DNA of 64,000 nucleotides, from contig CAZKAB010000002.1 in assembly GCA_964550615.1 (NCBI GenBank), positions 1 through 64,000 of the forward strand, given 5' to 3'. This stretch comes from M55B144 sp964550615 (GTDB lineage Bacteria; Bipolaricaulota; Bipolaricaulia; UBA7950; UBA9294). A program made the position numbers and the translations under genes. A model generated the notes under the pieces. It did not search any database. It worked only from the letters and a program-made list of their open reading frames with translations, and was not told where the DNA came from. Positions 1 to 7,849 of this stretch are shown here, piece after piece; the stretch's first letter is position 1, and each line of letters opens with the position of its first letter.

Positions 1-698
1 ACGCCGGTGCCGATCAGGCAAGCATCGTCGGTGCGACTGCGCATCTCAGCGGCGCTGGCTCGTCCGATTCCGATGGCGATCCACTGACATACGAGTGGAC
101 GCTTGTCTCTCGCCCAAGCGGCAGTGGCGCGCACCTCTCGACATCGACTGGCGTAGATTCTACCTTTGATGCGGATCTTCCAGGTGAGTACACGATACGG
201 CTGATCGCAAGCGACAACTACGGCGGGACCGGCTCGGATACTGTCACTGTGATTGCTCAAGCACCACCCGCGGCGGAGTTTGCCTACGCCCCGGGGAGTC
301 CAACAATCTGGGATGAGCTTCAGTTCAGCGATCTCTCCACCGATCGCGACGGCACGATCGTTGCATGGATGTGGACGTTTGGTGATGGGTTAACGGATGA
401 TGCGCAGCATCCGACGCATCACTACCGGCTCCCCGGCACGTACGAGATTGGCCTCACAGTGACGGACAATGACGGGTTGACCTCCACGACTACACATGAG
501 ATCTCAATCCTTCTAGGACCTGGCGACGTTGATTCCGACGGTGCGGTAACGGTGCTTGATGTACGTCTATGCCAGGAAATTGCGCAGGGGTTGATTGATC
601 CCACTCCGGCGCAGCTAACACAAGCCGATATCGACGGCGATGGAGACGTCGATATCTCCGATGCGGAGATCATCGCCCAATACGTGATCGGGATGTAA
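1..698 (+). CDS. PKD-repeat protein with C-terminal dockerin domain (5' end missing)
   Basis: The reading frame is open from the window edge (first full codon at base 3), so only the C-terminal part is present. It holds two PKD-type beta-sandwich repeats: one at about 3-255 with a YEWTL core, and one at about 270-510 with the characteristic WTFGDG core and a LTVTDNDG end. A dockerin type I module follows, with two calcium-loop repeats (DVDSDGAVTVLD and DIDGDGDVDISD) that finish at the stop codon. PKD repeats usually mediate protein-protein or polysaccharide contacts on exported proteins, and dockerins bind cohesins. No cohesin gene is visible here, so the partner is unknown. The next gene also encodes an exported protein. 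The domain calls are firm; the overall function is not. Confidence 0.85.
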   Translation, partial: AGADQASIVGATAHLSGAGSSDSDGDPLTYEWTLVSRPSGSGAHLSTSTGVDSTFDADLPGEYTIRLIASDNYGGTGSDTVTVIAQAPPAAEFAYAPGSPTIWDELQFSDLSTDRDGTIVAWMWTFGDGLTDDAQHPTHHYRLPGTYEIGLTVTDNDGLTSTTTHEISILLGPGDVDSDGAVTVLDVRLCQEIAQGLIDPTPAQLTQADIDGDGDVDISDAEIIAQYVIGM

Positions 699-929
699 AA
701 CGAGCTTGATCAAGTATTGCGATGCAGTGGCTCAATACCACTTTTGCTGTGGTGCCGTTCGGCATGTATGCGACCTGCAAAGGTGACCGGCGGAGCGCTG
801 ACACTGGATTTCTGTTCAGCGTGAACCAGTGCAGCATGCCTATGGAATCCGCCATCCTCGTACCTCGGAGTTGTAGCGTTCAACGGAGCCTGCTAAGGTA
901 AAGCAACTCGCTGTCTGTTCGGAGGTGGC

Positions 930-2225
930 ATGAACAACCGGCTGGCCCGTGCGATACCGGTATTGATTGCCGGCATGCTGATTCTGCAGGTCACGGCCGC
1001 GGCACAGAATGCACACTCGGTTACAAGCGCCCACTTCGTCATATACTACGCACGCAGTGGGGCCGATGCAGTGGATGTGGGATATGTCTCACTCGTGCGG
1101 GACGCACTTGAGGAAGCATACGACTCCCTTGTCGAGGTATACGGATTCTCCATTCCCTTCAATCGGATTGAGGTGGACATCGCTTCCGGCGACAGCGGCG
1201 AGCTTGGAACTGAGTACTTCGTAGACACCGGCGCGGACGGTCTTGTTCCTGTAATTACGATTGCTCCGGAGAATCAAATAAGGGATTACTTGAGCGTTAT
1301 GCTCCTTCCATGCACACTCGCCGGGCTCGTGAGGAGTACAGCGGCGCACGAACTGTTCCATGTCATCCAGGACTCACTTGCCTTGGGCGGCGGGGCGGAC
1401 ATGAGCGATCTTGCATTTGTCGAGCCGCTTGCGGTGTGGGCGCAGGAGGCTGTCTTCCCGGACGTGAACGATTATCTGGAGGACGCATTGGATTTCCTGT
1501 ACGCGCCCGACTCGATTGACTTCTTCTACCGTACCTACGATGCAGGGATATTTTGGGTGTTCGTCGCCGATCGCCACGGAGGCGCGGAGGCAATCGCTCG
1601 CGTGCTGCATGCTTCGGCTGCCTACGAAGGGCGACACGCGATCGATCATGCGTTTGGCGATCAAGGGATGACGTTCGATGACTTGTGGGAGGAGTTTGCA
1701 ATCGCGGCGGCGGCGGGGGTTCTTCCCGATGAAGACGCACTACGGCCGCTACTCGCCTCTTTTGGTGGGAAGAGAAAGAGCGGCGGAGATGCCGTCTCTG
1801 CCGACAAGCGGCTGCCTGTATCGACCTACGAAGGTGAATGGATGGGCAATGAGCAGACGATCGACCGGTCAAATGCGAACAGCTCGGCTCCGTACGACTT
1901 GTGGTATGCAGACGACGCAGCCGGGACGCCGCTCAGAGTGGCACACGCCTACGGGATCGACTACCTGCGCATCGTAGCGCGCGCGCCAAACGGGATGGTG
2001 ATATCGTTTGACGGAGATGATGAGACCGTGTTTCGCGCCGCCGTGGTGACGATAACCGCCACGGGATATACTTCATACCCGCTTGCAGAAGGCGATCCGC
2101 TGATGCTTGACGCGCCGGACCGCTACGATGAGATCTGCATCGTAGTGACACGTGGCGAGAGCGGAACGGGCAAGTATTTCCTGACCATAGAAGCCGGAAC
2201 TGGGGAGTCTAGTGAAAGCCAGTAG
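930..2225 (+). CDS. Secreted zinc metallopeptidase-like protein (HExxH)
   Basis: This 431-residue protein starts with a signal peptide (basic NNRLAR, hydrophobic core, AAAQ cleavage region at about residue 25). The zinc motif HELFH lies at residues 140-144, followed by a conserved-looking FVEPLAVWAQE segment at about 163-173 that could supply the third, glutamate ligand. The arrangement resembles MXAN_6640-type and other gluzincin-like exported peptidases. The C-terminal 150 residues look like a beta-rich accessory domain. A good ribosome binding site (GGAGGT, 921-926) fixes the ATG start. About 230 bases upstream hold no gene and no clear promoter that I can see. Peptidase activity is inferred from the motif; the substrate is unknown. 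Confidence 0.7.
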   Translation: MNNRLARAIPVLIAGMLILQVTAAAQNAHSVTSAHFVIYYARSGADAVDVGYVSLVRDALEEAYDSLVEVYGFSIPFNRIEVDIASGDSGELGTEYFVDTGADGLVPVITIAPENQIRDYLSVMLLPCTLAGLVRSTAAHELFHVIQDSLALGGGADMSDLAFVEPLAVWAQEAVFPDVNDYLEDALDFLYAPDSIDFFYRTYDAGIFWVFVADRHGGAEAIARVLHASAAYEGRHAIDHAFGDQGMTFDDLWEEFAIAAAAGVLPDEDALRPLLASFGGKRKSGGDAVSADKRLPVSTYEGEWMGNEQTIDRSNANSSAPYDLWYADDAAGTPLRVAHAYGIDYLRIVARAPNGMVISFDGDDETVFRAAVVTITATGYTSYPLAEGDPLMLDAPDRYDEICIVVTRGESGTGKYFLTIEAGTGESSESQ

Positions 2226-2240
2226 GAAAGCCAGGTAGCC

Positions 2241-2816
2241 GTGAGCCTCAACGCACGTCTGTTTCTTCTGATCAACAATATCTCCCACCACAGCCGGGTC
2301 CTCGATGCAATCATGATCTTCTTTGCTCGCTACGCCCCATTCCTTCTGATTGGATTTCTCATCTACTTGTGGTTTCTGACTAGGGAAATGGGGAGGAGGA
2401 TGGCTGTCCGTGCCGCCGTGAGCGGGGCGCTCTCAATCGGAGCTGCGCGCGTCATCGGTCTCTTGCATTATCAGGCGATTCCGTCTGTGCTTGGTTTCGG
2501 GAGGCCGCTCATCTTGCACGCAGCGAATAACTCGTTTCCAAGCGATCATGCAAGCTTCTCGTTCGGCCTGGCAATGAGCCTGCTCTTCTCCGGAAGCGGA
2601 CTGTGGCCGCAGGCAATGGCCATAGCGATACTGATTGCGTTTGCCCGCGTGTTCGTCGGCGTTCATTTTCCGCTTGATGTTGCTGTTGGCGCTGCGGTTG
2701 GAGCGCTCGCCGCCGGCCTCGTTCACATTGCACGCGCCAAATCTGACCGTGTGTCTGATTTTGGCTATCGCCTGCAAACAAGCATTGTCTCAATTGTAAT
2801 GCGAAAGGAGAGGTAG
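2241..2816 (+). CDS. PAP2-family membrane phosphatase, undecaprenyl-diphosphatase (BcrC) type
   Basis: This 191-residue integral membrane protein shows the three phosphatidic-acid-phosphatase type 2 signatures: a short motif 1 (FGRPL), motif 2 SFPSDHASFSF with the catalytic His, and motif 3 ARVFVGVHFPLD with the nucleophilic His. The PSDH form of motif 2 and the size resemble BcrC-type enzymes, which dephosphorylate undecaprenyl diphosphate to recycle the peptidoglycan lipid carrier at the outer face of the membrane. The start is a GTG 15 bases after the preceding stop. A DedA gene follows after one base, so both are probably co-transcribed, which suits a shared role in lipid-carrier or membrane-lipid handling. 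The family call is sure; the exact lipid substrate is inferred. Confidence 0.8.
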   Translation: MSLNARLFLLINNISHHSRVLDAIMIFFARYAPFLLIGFLIYLWFLTREMGRRMAVRAAVSGALSIGAARVIGLLHYQAIPSVLGFGRPLILHAANNSFPSDHASFSFGLAMSLLFSGSGLWPQAMAIAILIAFARVFVGVHFPLDVAVGAAVGALAAGLVHIARAKSDRVSDFGYRLQTSIVSIVMRKER

Positions 2817-2817
2817 G

Positions 2818-3668
2818 ATGGGCGCGCTTGTGGCCGCCATTGTCGCGGTTATAGACAAGATCGGCTATGCGGGAATCCTTGCTGCCATGTTTCTCGAAAG
2901 CTCGTTCTTTCCGTTTCCAAGCGAGCTGGTTCTTCCGCCTGCCGGATACCTGGCGAGTCAGGGAAAGATGGAATTGTGGGTTGTCGTTCTGTTGGGAATC
3001 GCCGGCTCTCTCCTCGGCGCGTTTTTCAACTACTGGATATCGCTTCGTTTGGGGCGACCCTTGATCCTGCGGTTCGGAAGATACGTCGGGCTGAGTGCCC
3101 GTGCCTACGACCGTGCAGAGGACGCTTTCCGACGCCACGGCGAAATAACGACATTCGTCGGTAGACTCATTCCGGGGTTGCGGCAGTACATTTCTCTGCC
3201 TGCCGGACTGGCGCGCATGTCCATCCCGCGGTTCCTCGCGTTTACCGGATTGGGCGCGGGAATCTGGGTGACTGTTCTCTCCCTGGTTGGNNNNNNNNNN
3301 NNNNNNNNNNNNNNNNNNNNNNNNNNNNNNNNNNNNNNNNNNNNNNNNNNNNNNNNNNNNNNNNNNNNNNNNNNNNNNNNNNNNNNNNNNTCGCGTTTAC
3401 CGGATTGGGCGCGGGAATCTGGGTGACTGTTCTCTCCCTGGTTGGCTATGTGATAGGGAACAATCAGGATCTAGTCAGAAGCTCGATCAACAAGATCACG
3501 ATCTACACTGCAGGCGGGACTGCTCTTCTCGTGATTGCCTACGTCCTTTGGTACCGCCATCGCTACGCGAAGCGCTATATCCCACAACGCGGAGAGCGTT
3601 TCTCACAGGCGAGGAATTTCCTTACCACGAAGGACACGAAGAGCACGAAGGAATCAAACGACAAATAG
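2818..3668 (+). CDS. DedA-family membrane protein, interrupted by an artificial assembly gap
   Basis: The N-terminal half carries DedA/SNARE-associated hallmarks: the LESSFFPFPSELVLPPAGYLA region, a GAFFNYWISLRLGR segment, and the FGRLIPGLRQYISLPAGLARM signature. DedA proteins are linked to undecaprenyl-phosphate or phospholipid translocation, which matches the PAP2 gene next door. The frame is interrupted by 100 Ns at 3291-3390, but the 55 bases before the gap (3236-3290) recur exactly after it (3391-3445). Collapsing that overlap gives one uninterrupted frame of 231 codons plus stop, a normal DedA length. The last 16 residues (FLTTKDTKSTKESNDK) come from a small CACGAAG-type repeat rather than from the conserved family core. 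The start is ATG after an AGGAGAGG-like site. Confidence 0.9.
3236..3445. repeat. Exact 55-bp duplication flanking an assembly gap
   Basis: Bases 3236-3290 and 3391-3445 are identical, beginning TCGCGTTTACC and ending CCCTGGTTGG, and they directly abut the N run on each side. This is best read as the un-merged overlap of two contigs. Removing one copy and the Ns restores an intact DedA gene. An overlap of exactly 55 bases would equal a common assembler k-mer length. Confidence 0.95.
3291..3390. other. Scaffold gap (100 N), probably zero true length
   Basis: This run of exactly 100 undetermined bases is a conventional placeholder for a gap of unknown size. Because the flanks overlap by 55 bases and joining them keeps the DedA frame, no sequence is likely to be missing. 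Confidence 0.95.
3622..3652 (+). repeat. CACGAAGGACACGAAG-type short repeat at the end of the DedA gene
   Basis: The segment ACCACGAAGGACACGAAG followed by AGCACGAAGG is a direct repeat of a CACGAAG unit. It encodes the KDTKSTKE tail of the DedA protein. A degenerate copy in inverse orientation (CACTACGAAAGACGCGAAG on the minus strand, about 3753-3772) forms the last codons of the facing ruvX gene. The two copies bracket the short space between convergent genes. Confidence 0.6.
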
Positions 3669-3747
3669 GTAGATCACATTCTCAAGTCAGATGAAGCTGG
3701 AAATCACCACCACTCAGGACTTGACGCATTTCTGAGTCCATACGAAG

Positions 3748-4194
3748 CTATGCTTCGCGTCTTTCGTAGTGCTCAACGTTCGAGCGCTGCGCGTCCAGAT
3801 ATCCCTGCAGAATGAGAACGGCGGCGAGGCCATCGCGCAGGTTCTTGCGGCGCTTGCGGGAGAGATCGGCTTGCACGAGGACACGCTCGGCCTCACTCGT
3901 TGTCAGGCGTTCGTCGAACGTGTCGATTGGTACATCACACTTCTTCCCGAGTTCTTCGACGAACGCCATTACCGTTTGCGCCATCTGGCCGTGCGAACCA
4001 TTCATATTCAAGGGAAGCCCGACTACGATCCTGCCGACCATGCTGTCATCGACCAGCTGCGCGATGAAGCCGAGATCTTCGGGGAGCGTCTTCCTAACAT
4101 GGACGGGGAGGGGGCTTGCCAGGATCTCTTCCTCATCACTCAGCGCCAGCCCAAGACGGGTGCTGCCGTAGTCGATTGCCAGGATTCGCGTCAT
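3748..4194 (-). CDS. ruvX: RuvX/YqgF-family putative Holliday-junction resolvase / pre-16S rRNA nuclease
   Basis: This 148-residue RNase H-fold protein has all family motifs: IDYGSTRLGLALSD at the N-terminus with the catalytic Asp, VVGLPLNMNGS at about 58, FDERLTTSEAE at about 93, and RDGLAAVLILQGYLD with the final acidic residue near the C-terminus. The family is proposed to process the 5' end of 16S rRNA and was originally predicted to resolve Holliday junctions. Its ATG overlaps the ruvA stop by four bases, so it is the last gene of the ruvA-containing operon. The C-terminal EHYERREA tail derives from a degenerate CACGAAG repeat. A small dyad (CGAAGC TAT GCTTCG, 3743-3757) spans the stop codon and may help termination. 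Confidence 0.93.
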   Translation of the reverse strand: MTRILAIDYGSTRLGLALSDEEEILASPLPVHVRKTLPEDLGFIAQLVDDSMVGRIVVGLPLNMNGSHGQMAQTVMAFVEELGKKCDVPIDTFDERLTTSEAERVLVQADLSRKRRKNLRDGLAAVLILQGYLDAQRSNVEHYERREA

Positions 4195-4775
4195 GAAGAG
4201 CCGATTGTCTCGATCGCCCGTCGAACGAGTTCGGCGAGTGGCAAGTCTTCGTTTCGCAGGCGCTCGATCGCGCGTCTCGCCTCGGAGGCCGAGAATCCGA
4301 GCGACTTACCGGTCAGGGCGCGTAGGGCCATCTCCTCGTTGGGTGACAGCGGAAGGGATGGTCTCGCACCGAGATCGGGCGTCAGCTTGTCCCTCAGCTC
4401 AATCAAGATGCGTTGCGCCGTCTTCCTACCGATCCCCTTGACTCTGGTCAGCCTATCCACGTCTCCAGCGGCAATCGTGCTGACGAATTCGTCGGGTGAC
4501 ATGATGGACAACACCTGAAGCGCCAGCTTCGGACCGACTTGGCTCACCGGGAGTAGACGGCGAAAGATCTCCCTTTCCTCGAGAGACGGGAAACCGAACA
4601 GTAGGATGGCGTCGTCGCGCACCGCGAGGTGGGTATAGACTATGCCTTCTTCCCCGCGGTGATATGAGGCCAGCGCAGTCACCGGGCAGAAGACGCGGTA
4701 GGCAATGCCTGACGTCTCGATCACGATATGGTCCTCGTGCAACCTTACTATTCGTCCGGTTATCGCATCGATCAT
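4191..4775 (-). CDS. ruvA: Holliday junction branch-migration protein RuvA
   Basis: The 194-residue protein begins with the RuvA OB-fold (MIDAITGRIV...IETSGIAYRV). It carries two helix-hairpin-helix motifs (VSQVGPKLALQVLSIM and TRVKGIGRKTAQRILIELRDKL) that grip the junction DNA backbone. It ends with a domain III helix bundle containing the ALTGKSLGFSASEARRAIERL segment that contacts RuvB. Length is typical. It overlaps the upstream yigZ-like gene and downstream ruvX by four bases each, indicating translational coupling. Neither ruvB nor ruvC is in the window. Confidence 0.96.
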   Translation of the reverse strand: MIDAITGRIVRLHEDHIVIETSGIAYRVFCPVTALASYHRGEEGIVYTHLAVRDDAILLFGFPSLEEREIFRRLLPVSQVGPKLALQVLSIMSPDEFVSTIAAGDVDRLTRVKGIGRKTAQRILIELRDKLTPDLGARPSLPLSPNEEMALRALTGKSLGFSASEARRAIERLRNEDLPLAELVRRAIETIGSS

Positions 4776-5383
4776 CGTTTCTCCTCCCAGCGGGCGCGGG
4801 CGCCGGTCGCTTCCTGCAGTTCGCGCGTGAAGCTTTCAATCCTGCTTGGCGGAAGCGAGAGCATGATATATGCCTTGTCCTCGTATCTTACATCCTCGAC
4901 TCGTGCCGAGTAACGATGAATAAGGCTCATCACGCTTGAGCCGGCTTCGGTCGGGAAGCTGAGCGAAAGCCTCTTTTGGCGCTTCTTCTCGACGATCTTT
5001 GCACGCGCAATCCCCTCTGCTGCCGCGTCGGAATAGGCGCGGATCAGCCCACCGAATCCCAGCTTTGTCCCTCCGAAATAGCGGGCGACAACGACCAGCG
5101 TGTCGTACAACTCTTCCTTCTCCACTTGCTGCAGTATAGGTCCGCCGGCCGATCCCGCCGGCTCGCCGGCATCTTCGGTATGAACAAGTTCCCCGTTATC
5201 CGTGAGCAGCCGATAGGCGTAACAACGATGTGTCGCATCGTGGTAAGAACGCCTTGCAGCACTGAGCTTCCTCTCTACTGCTTCCGGCGAGGAGACAGGA
5301 TAGCACAACGCGATGAAGCGCGACTTCTTCCGCTTGATCTGTGCAGTGGAAGGCTCCTTGAGGGTGCGGAACGAGTCGATCAT
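4772..5383 (-). CDS. yigZ: YigZ/IMPACT-family protein
   Basis: This 203-residue protein has the UPF0029/IMPACT core: KKSRFIALCYPV near residue 20, HRCYAYRLL at about 52, DAGEPAGSAGGPIL with the conserved acidic/glycine stretch at about 70-84, and VVVARYFGGTKLGFGGLIRAY at about 97-117. A C-terminal DUF1949-like domain follows. In eukaryotes IMPACT modulates the GCN1/GCN2 stress pathway; the bacterial role is unsettled but thought to involve translation. It lies between the unknown 252-residue protein and ruvA with four-base overlaps at both ends. Confidence 0.92.
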   Translation of the reverse strand: MIDSFRTLKEPSTAQIKRKKSRFIALCYPVSSPEAVERKLSAARRSYHDATHRCYAYRLLTDNGELVHTEDAGEPAGSAGGPILQQVEKEELYDTLVVVARYFGGTKLGFGGLIRAYSDAAAEGIARAKIVEKKRQKRLSLSFPTEAGSSVMSLIHRYSARVEDVRYEDKAYIMLSLPPSRIESFTRELQEATGARARWEEKR

Positions 5384-6138
5384 GCGCTCCCTTCTAGGGC
5401 GTCGTCGTCTGCGGACGCCAGTATCTCAGCGGCAAGGTCGAATGCCGCCTGCACCGCGGCAGCATCTCCTGTCATGAGTAAGGAGACGGCACCTGCGCCG
5501 CGGCCTACGCCACCATTTGAGATCTGGGTGACTTCAACCGGGAAGAGCGTTTCCAATGCGTCGATCTCGGTTACTACTCTGCCGGTAAGTGGATACATTC
5601 CGCACGGCAAACCCATGCAAAGCTCGATGTTGGCGCTTCCCATTTCACGTGCAAGGTCATCTATTGCTGTGTGTATCGTCTTTTGGAGGCTGATCGGGAT
5701 GATGATCTCCAGGCCGCGCGCCAGCGCGGCGGCGTGGTATCGCCCGACGGTTCCGCCGGTGGGAGAAGCCATTAGAACTCCCACCGATCCCCAGGGGTCG
5801 ATTGCGTTTCCACCCTTTATCACCACGTCGCCGGCGGAGAGCGAGTTCAGCAACTCTTGCGGATCGATGTCGATCCTCTTCCCGTCCCGGATAACTATCT
5901 CGTTCGCTTCGCCCAAACGTGCGTTTACGTTGAAGCGGTCATCGATGAAGCCGGCGGCAAATGCGCCGCGGTCGACTGACTCTCCCAGCAATTCCTCAGC
6001 TACAATTGCGTTTGTCGTACCCAGTGTGATTACGATGGTGCCGCTGTCAAACGCAGCACGAATCGAGGGCAGAGCGGCCACCCCTCTTGCAATCAGGCGT
6101 TTGGAAGCTCCTGGATTCAATACGATGCTGGCCTTCAT
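5380..6138 (-). CDS. Conserved-looking protein of unknown function, first gene of the ruvA operon
   Basis: I do not recognise the family of this 252-residue protein. It has no signal peptide or membrane segment. Glycine-rich stretches stand out: KGGNAIDPWGSVGVLMASPTGG at about residues 104-126 and QISNGGVGRGAGAVSLLMTGD at about 204-224, and an ELCMGLPCGMYPLTGR patch has two cysteines close together. Such loops suggest a nucleotide- or phosphate-binding Rossmann-like enzyme, but that is only an impression. It begins with ATG after a GGAGGA-type site on the minus strand and overlaps the yigZ-like gene by four bases, so it is probably the operon's lead gene. It diverges from the acyl-CoA synthetase gene across about 90 bases. 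Confidence 0.75.
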   Translation of the reverse strand: MKASIVLNPGASKRLIARGVAALPSIRAAFDSGTIVITLGTTNAIVAEELLGESVDRGAFAAGFIDDRFNVNARLGEANEIVIRDGKRIDIDPQELLNSLSAGDVVIKGGNAIDPWGSVGVLMASPTGGTVGRYHAAALARGLEIIIPISLQKTIHTAIDDLAREMGSANIELCMGLPCGMYPLTGRVVTEIDALETLFPVEVTQISNGGVGRGAGAVSLLMTGDAAAVQAAFDLAAEILASADDDALEGSA

Positions 6139-6154
6139 TTTCCTCCTCTGCTTG

Positions 6155-6184
6155 TTGCGAAGGACTCTCTCAATATGCTATAAG
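6155..6184 (+). promoter_or_regulatory. Probable promoter of the acyl-CoA synthetase operon
   Basis: TTGCGA (6155-6160) and TATAAG (6179-6184) are separated by 18 bases in the short divergent region. Both boxes are partial matches to the housekeeping consensus, so this is a moderate prediction. Confidence 0.45.
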
Positions 6185-6229
6185 GTTGCCGCTGGCAATT
6201 CAAAATCAATCCATAAGGTGATGCAACCA

Positions 6230-7849
6230 ATGCCGTACACGAAAGAAGACTACGAGCGCGAAGTGCGCGAGTTCGTGTGGGATATTCCGGTCGATTACAA
6301 CATCGTTGATGTCGTGGCCGGACACGCGAAGAAAGATCCGGGCAAGGTCGCGATTTACTGGGAGGACGGAGACGGGAACAAGCGAGAGATGACCTACGCC
6401 GAACTCATCGACAAGGCGAAGCGTTTCGGGGCCGGCCTGGCAAAGCTTGGCGTGAAGAAGAGCGATCCGGTGTTGCACGTGCTTCCGCGGCTCCCGGAGG
6501 CACACGCGGCACAGCTGGGAACATTCGTTGCCGGCGGCGTCGCCGTTCCCTGCTCAGAAATGCTCAAGCCAAAGGAGATCGCATATCGAGCGACGGTGAG
6601 CGGAGGTAAGGTTATTGTCGCAGATCAGACGACTGCAGCGGCCGTGGAAGAAGCGGCAGCCGGTTCGCCGCTTGAAACGATGATCATCATCGGTGGCGTC
6701 CGCGATGGATGGATTGGTTTCGATGACCTGGTGAACGAGAACTCTCCGGATGAGGTGAACGTTCCTCTGACCGCCGACGATCCGATGACGATCAACTTCA
6801 CGTCTGGGACGACCGGAAACGCGAAACCCGTAGTACACAAACACCGGTGGATGTTCTGTCACAATCGCGTCACCGGTCGCTATTGGTGGGATGCGACCGC
6901 CGATGACATCATCTGGGCAACGACCGCGCCAGGCTGGGCCAAGTGGTATTGGAGTCCGGTAGGCGTGGGGCTGACGACCGGCGCGTCTCAGCTCATGTAC
7001 AACGGCCGCTATGATGCCGAGCACTATCTTGAGTTGATCGAGCGGTACAAGGTGACCAAGCTATGCGCCACTCCGACCGAATACCGATTGTTCGCACAGC
7101 TTCCCGACATGGGCAAGTACAAGGTTGTTCTCAAGGACGCCCTCTCCGCCGGCGAACCATTGAATGTAGAACCGATTGAAGCGTTCAAGCGCGCATTTGG
7201 CGTGACGATCCGTGACGGCTATGGTCAGACGGAGAGTGTTTGCCTCGTCTGTAACTATCCCGGGCTCAAAGTCAAGCCGGGGGCGATGGGAAAACCGACT
7301 CCCGGACCGGGCGTCACTCTGATCGATGAAGATGGGAATCCGGTTGCCAAAGGAGAGGTAGGCGAGATCTCGCTGAGCCCGGATAGCCCGGCGATCTTCG
7401 ATGGATACTGGAAGGCTCCGGAGCTCGACGAAGAAGCGTTCTCCGGCGGTTGGTATCGCACTGGGGACCTGGCACGGATGGACGAAGAAGGATATCTGTT
7501 CTTCGAAGGCCGTGCCGACGATGTCATCCTCACATCGGGATACCGCATCGGGCCGTTCGAGGTTGAAGACGCACTTGTGAGTCATCCGGCAGTGGTCGAG
7601 GCCGCGGCGGTGGCAGCGCCGCACCGGGACCGGGGCGAAATTGTCAAAGCGTTCGTGATTCTCGCGAAAGGGTATGAGCCTTCGGATGAGCTGGTCAAGG
7701 AATTACAGAATCACGTAAAGAACGTTACTGCTCCGTACAAGTACCCGCGGGCGATCGAGTTTGTCACAGAACTTCCCAAGACGACGAGCGGCAAGATCAA
7801 ACGCGCGGTGCTGAAAAAGCGTGAGTGGGAGGGATGGGACCGACATTGA
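6230..7849 (+). CDS. AMP-forming acyl-CoA synthetase (medium-chain/acetyl-CoA synthetase-like)
   Basis: The 539-residue protein activates a carboxylic acid to its acyl-AMP and then acyl-CoA. The P-loop-like motif FTSGTTGNAKPVVHKH is near residue 190, GYGQTESV near 328, YRTGDLARMDEEGYLFFEGRADDVI near 409-435, and the C-terminal catalytic lysine in PKTTSGKIKRAVL near 520. WATTAPGWAKWYWSPVGVG resembles ACSM and acetyl-CoA synthetase relatives rather than long-chain FadD. The frame stays open far upstream, but the start is placed at ATG 6230 because AAGGTG (6215-6220) sits nine bases before it and homology begins there; ATG 6221 is too close to that site. The next gene overlaps its stop codon. 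Substrate chain length cannot be read from the sequence. Confidence 0.88.
   Translation: MPYTKEDYEREVREFVWDIPVDYNIVDVVAGHAKKDPGKVAIYWEDGDGNKREMTYAELIDKAKRFGAGLAKLGVKKSDPVLHVLPRLPEAHAAQLGTFVAGGVAVPCSEMLKPKEIAYRATVSGGKVIVADQTTAAAVEEAAAGSPLETMIIIGGVRDGWIGFDDLVNENSPDEVNVPLTADDPMTINFTSGTTGNAKPVVHKHRWMFCHNRVTGRYWWDATADDIIWATTAPGWAKWYWSPVGVGLTTGASQLMYNGRYDAEHYLELIERYKVTKLCATPTEYRLFAQLPDMGKYKVVLKDALSAGEPLNVEPIEAFKRAFGVTIRDGYGQTESVCLVCNYPGLKVKPGAMGKPTPGPGVTLIDEDGNPVAKGEVGEISLSPDSPAIFDGYWKAPELDEEAFSGGWYRTGDLARMDEEGYLFFEGRADDVILTSGYRIGPFEVEDALVSHPAVVEAAAVAAPHRDRGEIVKAFVILAKGYEPSDELVKELQNHVKNVTAPYKYPRAIEFVTELPKTTSGKIKRAVLKKREWEGWDRH

Noticed and set aside
1363..1872. Long minus-strand frame inside the metallopeptidase gene
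   Set aside because: Arg/Pro/His-rich antisense shadow of a well-supported gene.
4976..6229. Open frame continuous with the acyl-CoA synthetase that would add more than 400 residues at its N-terminus
   Set aside because: It is antisense to yigZ and the 252-residue gene, is Ser/Arg/Pro-rich without domains, and a proper ribosome binding site and the family start are at 6230.
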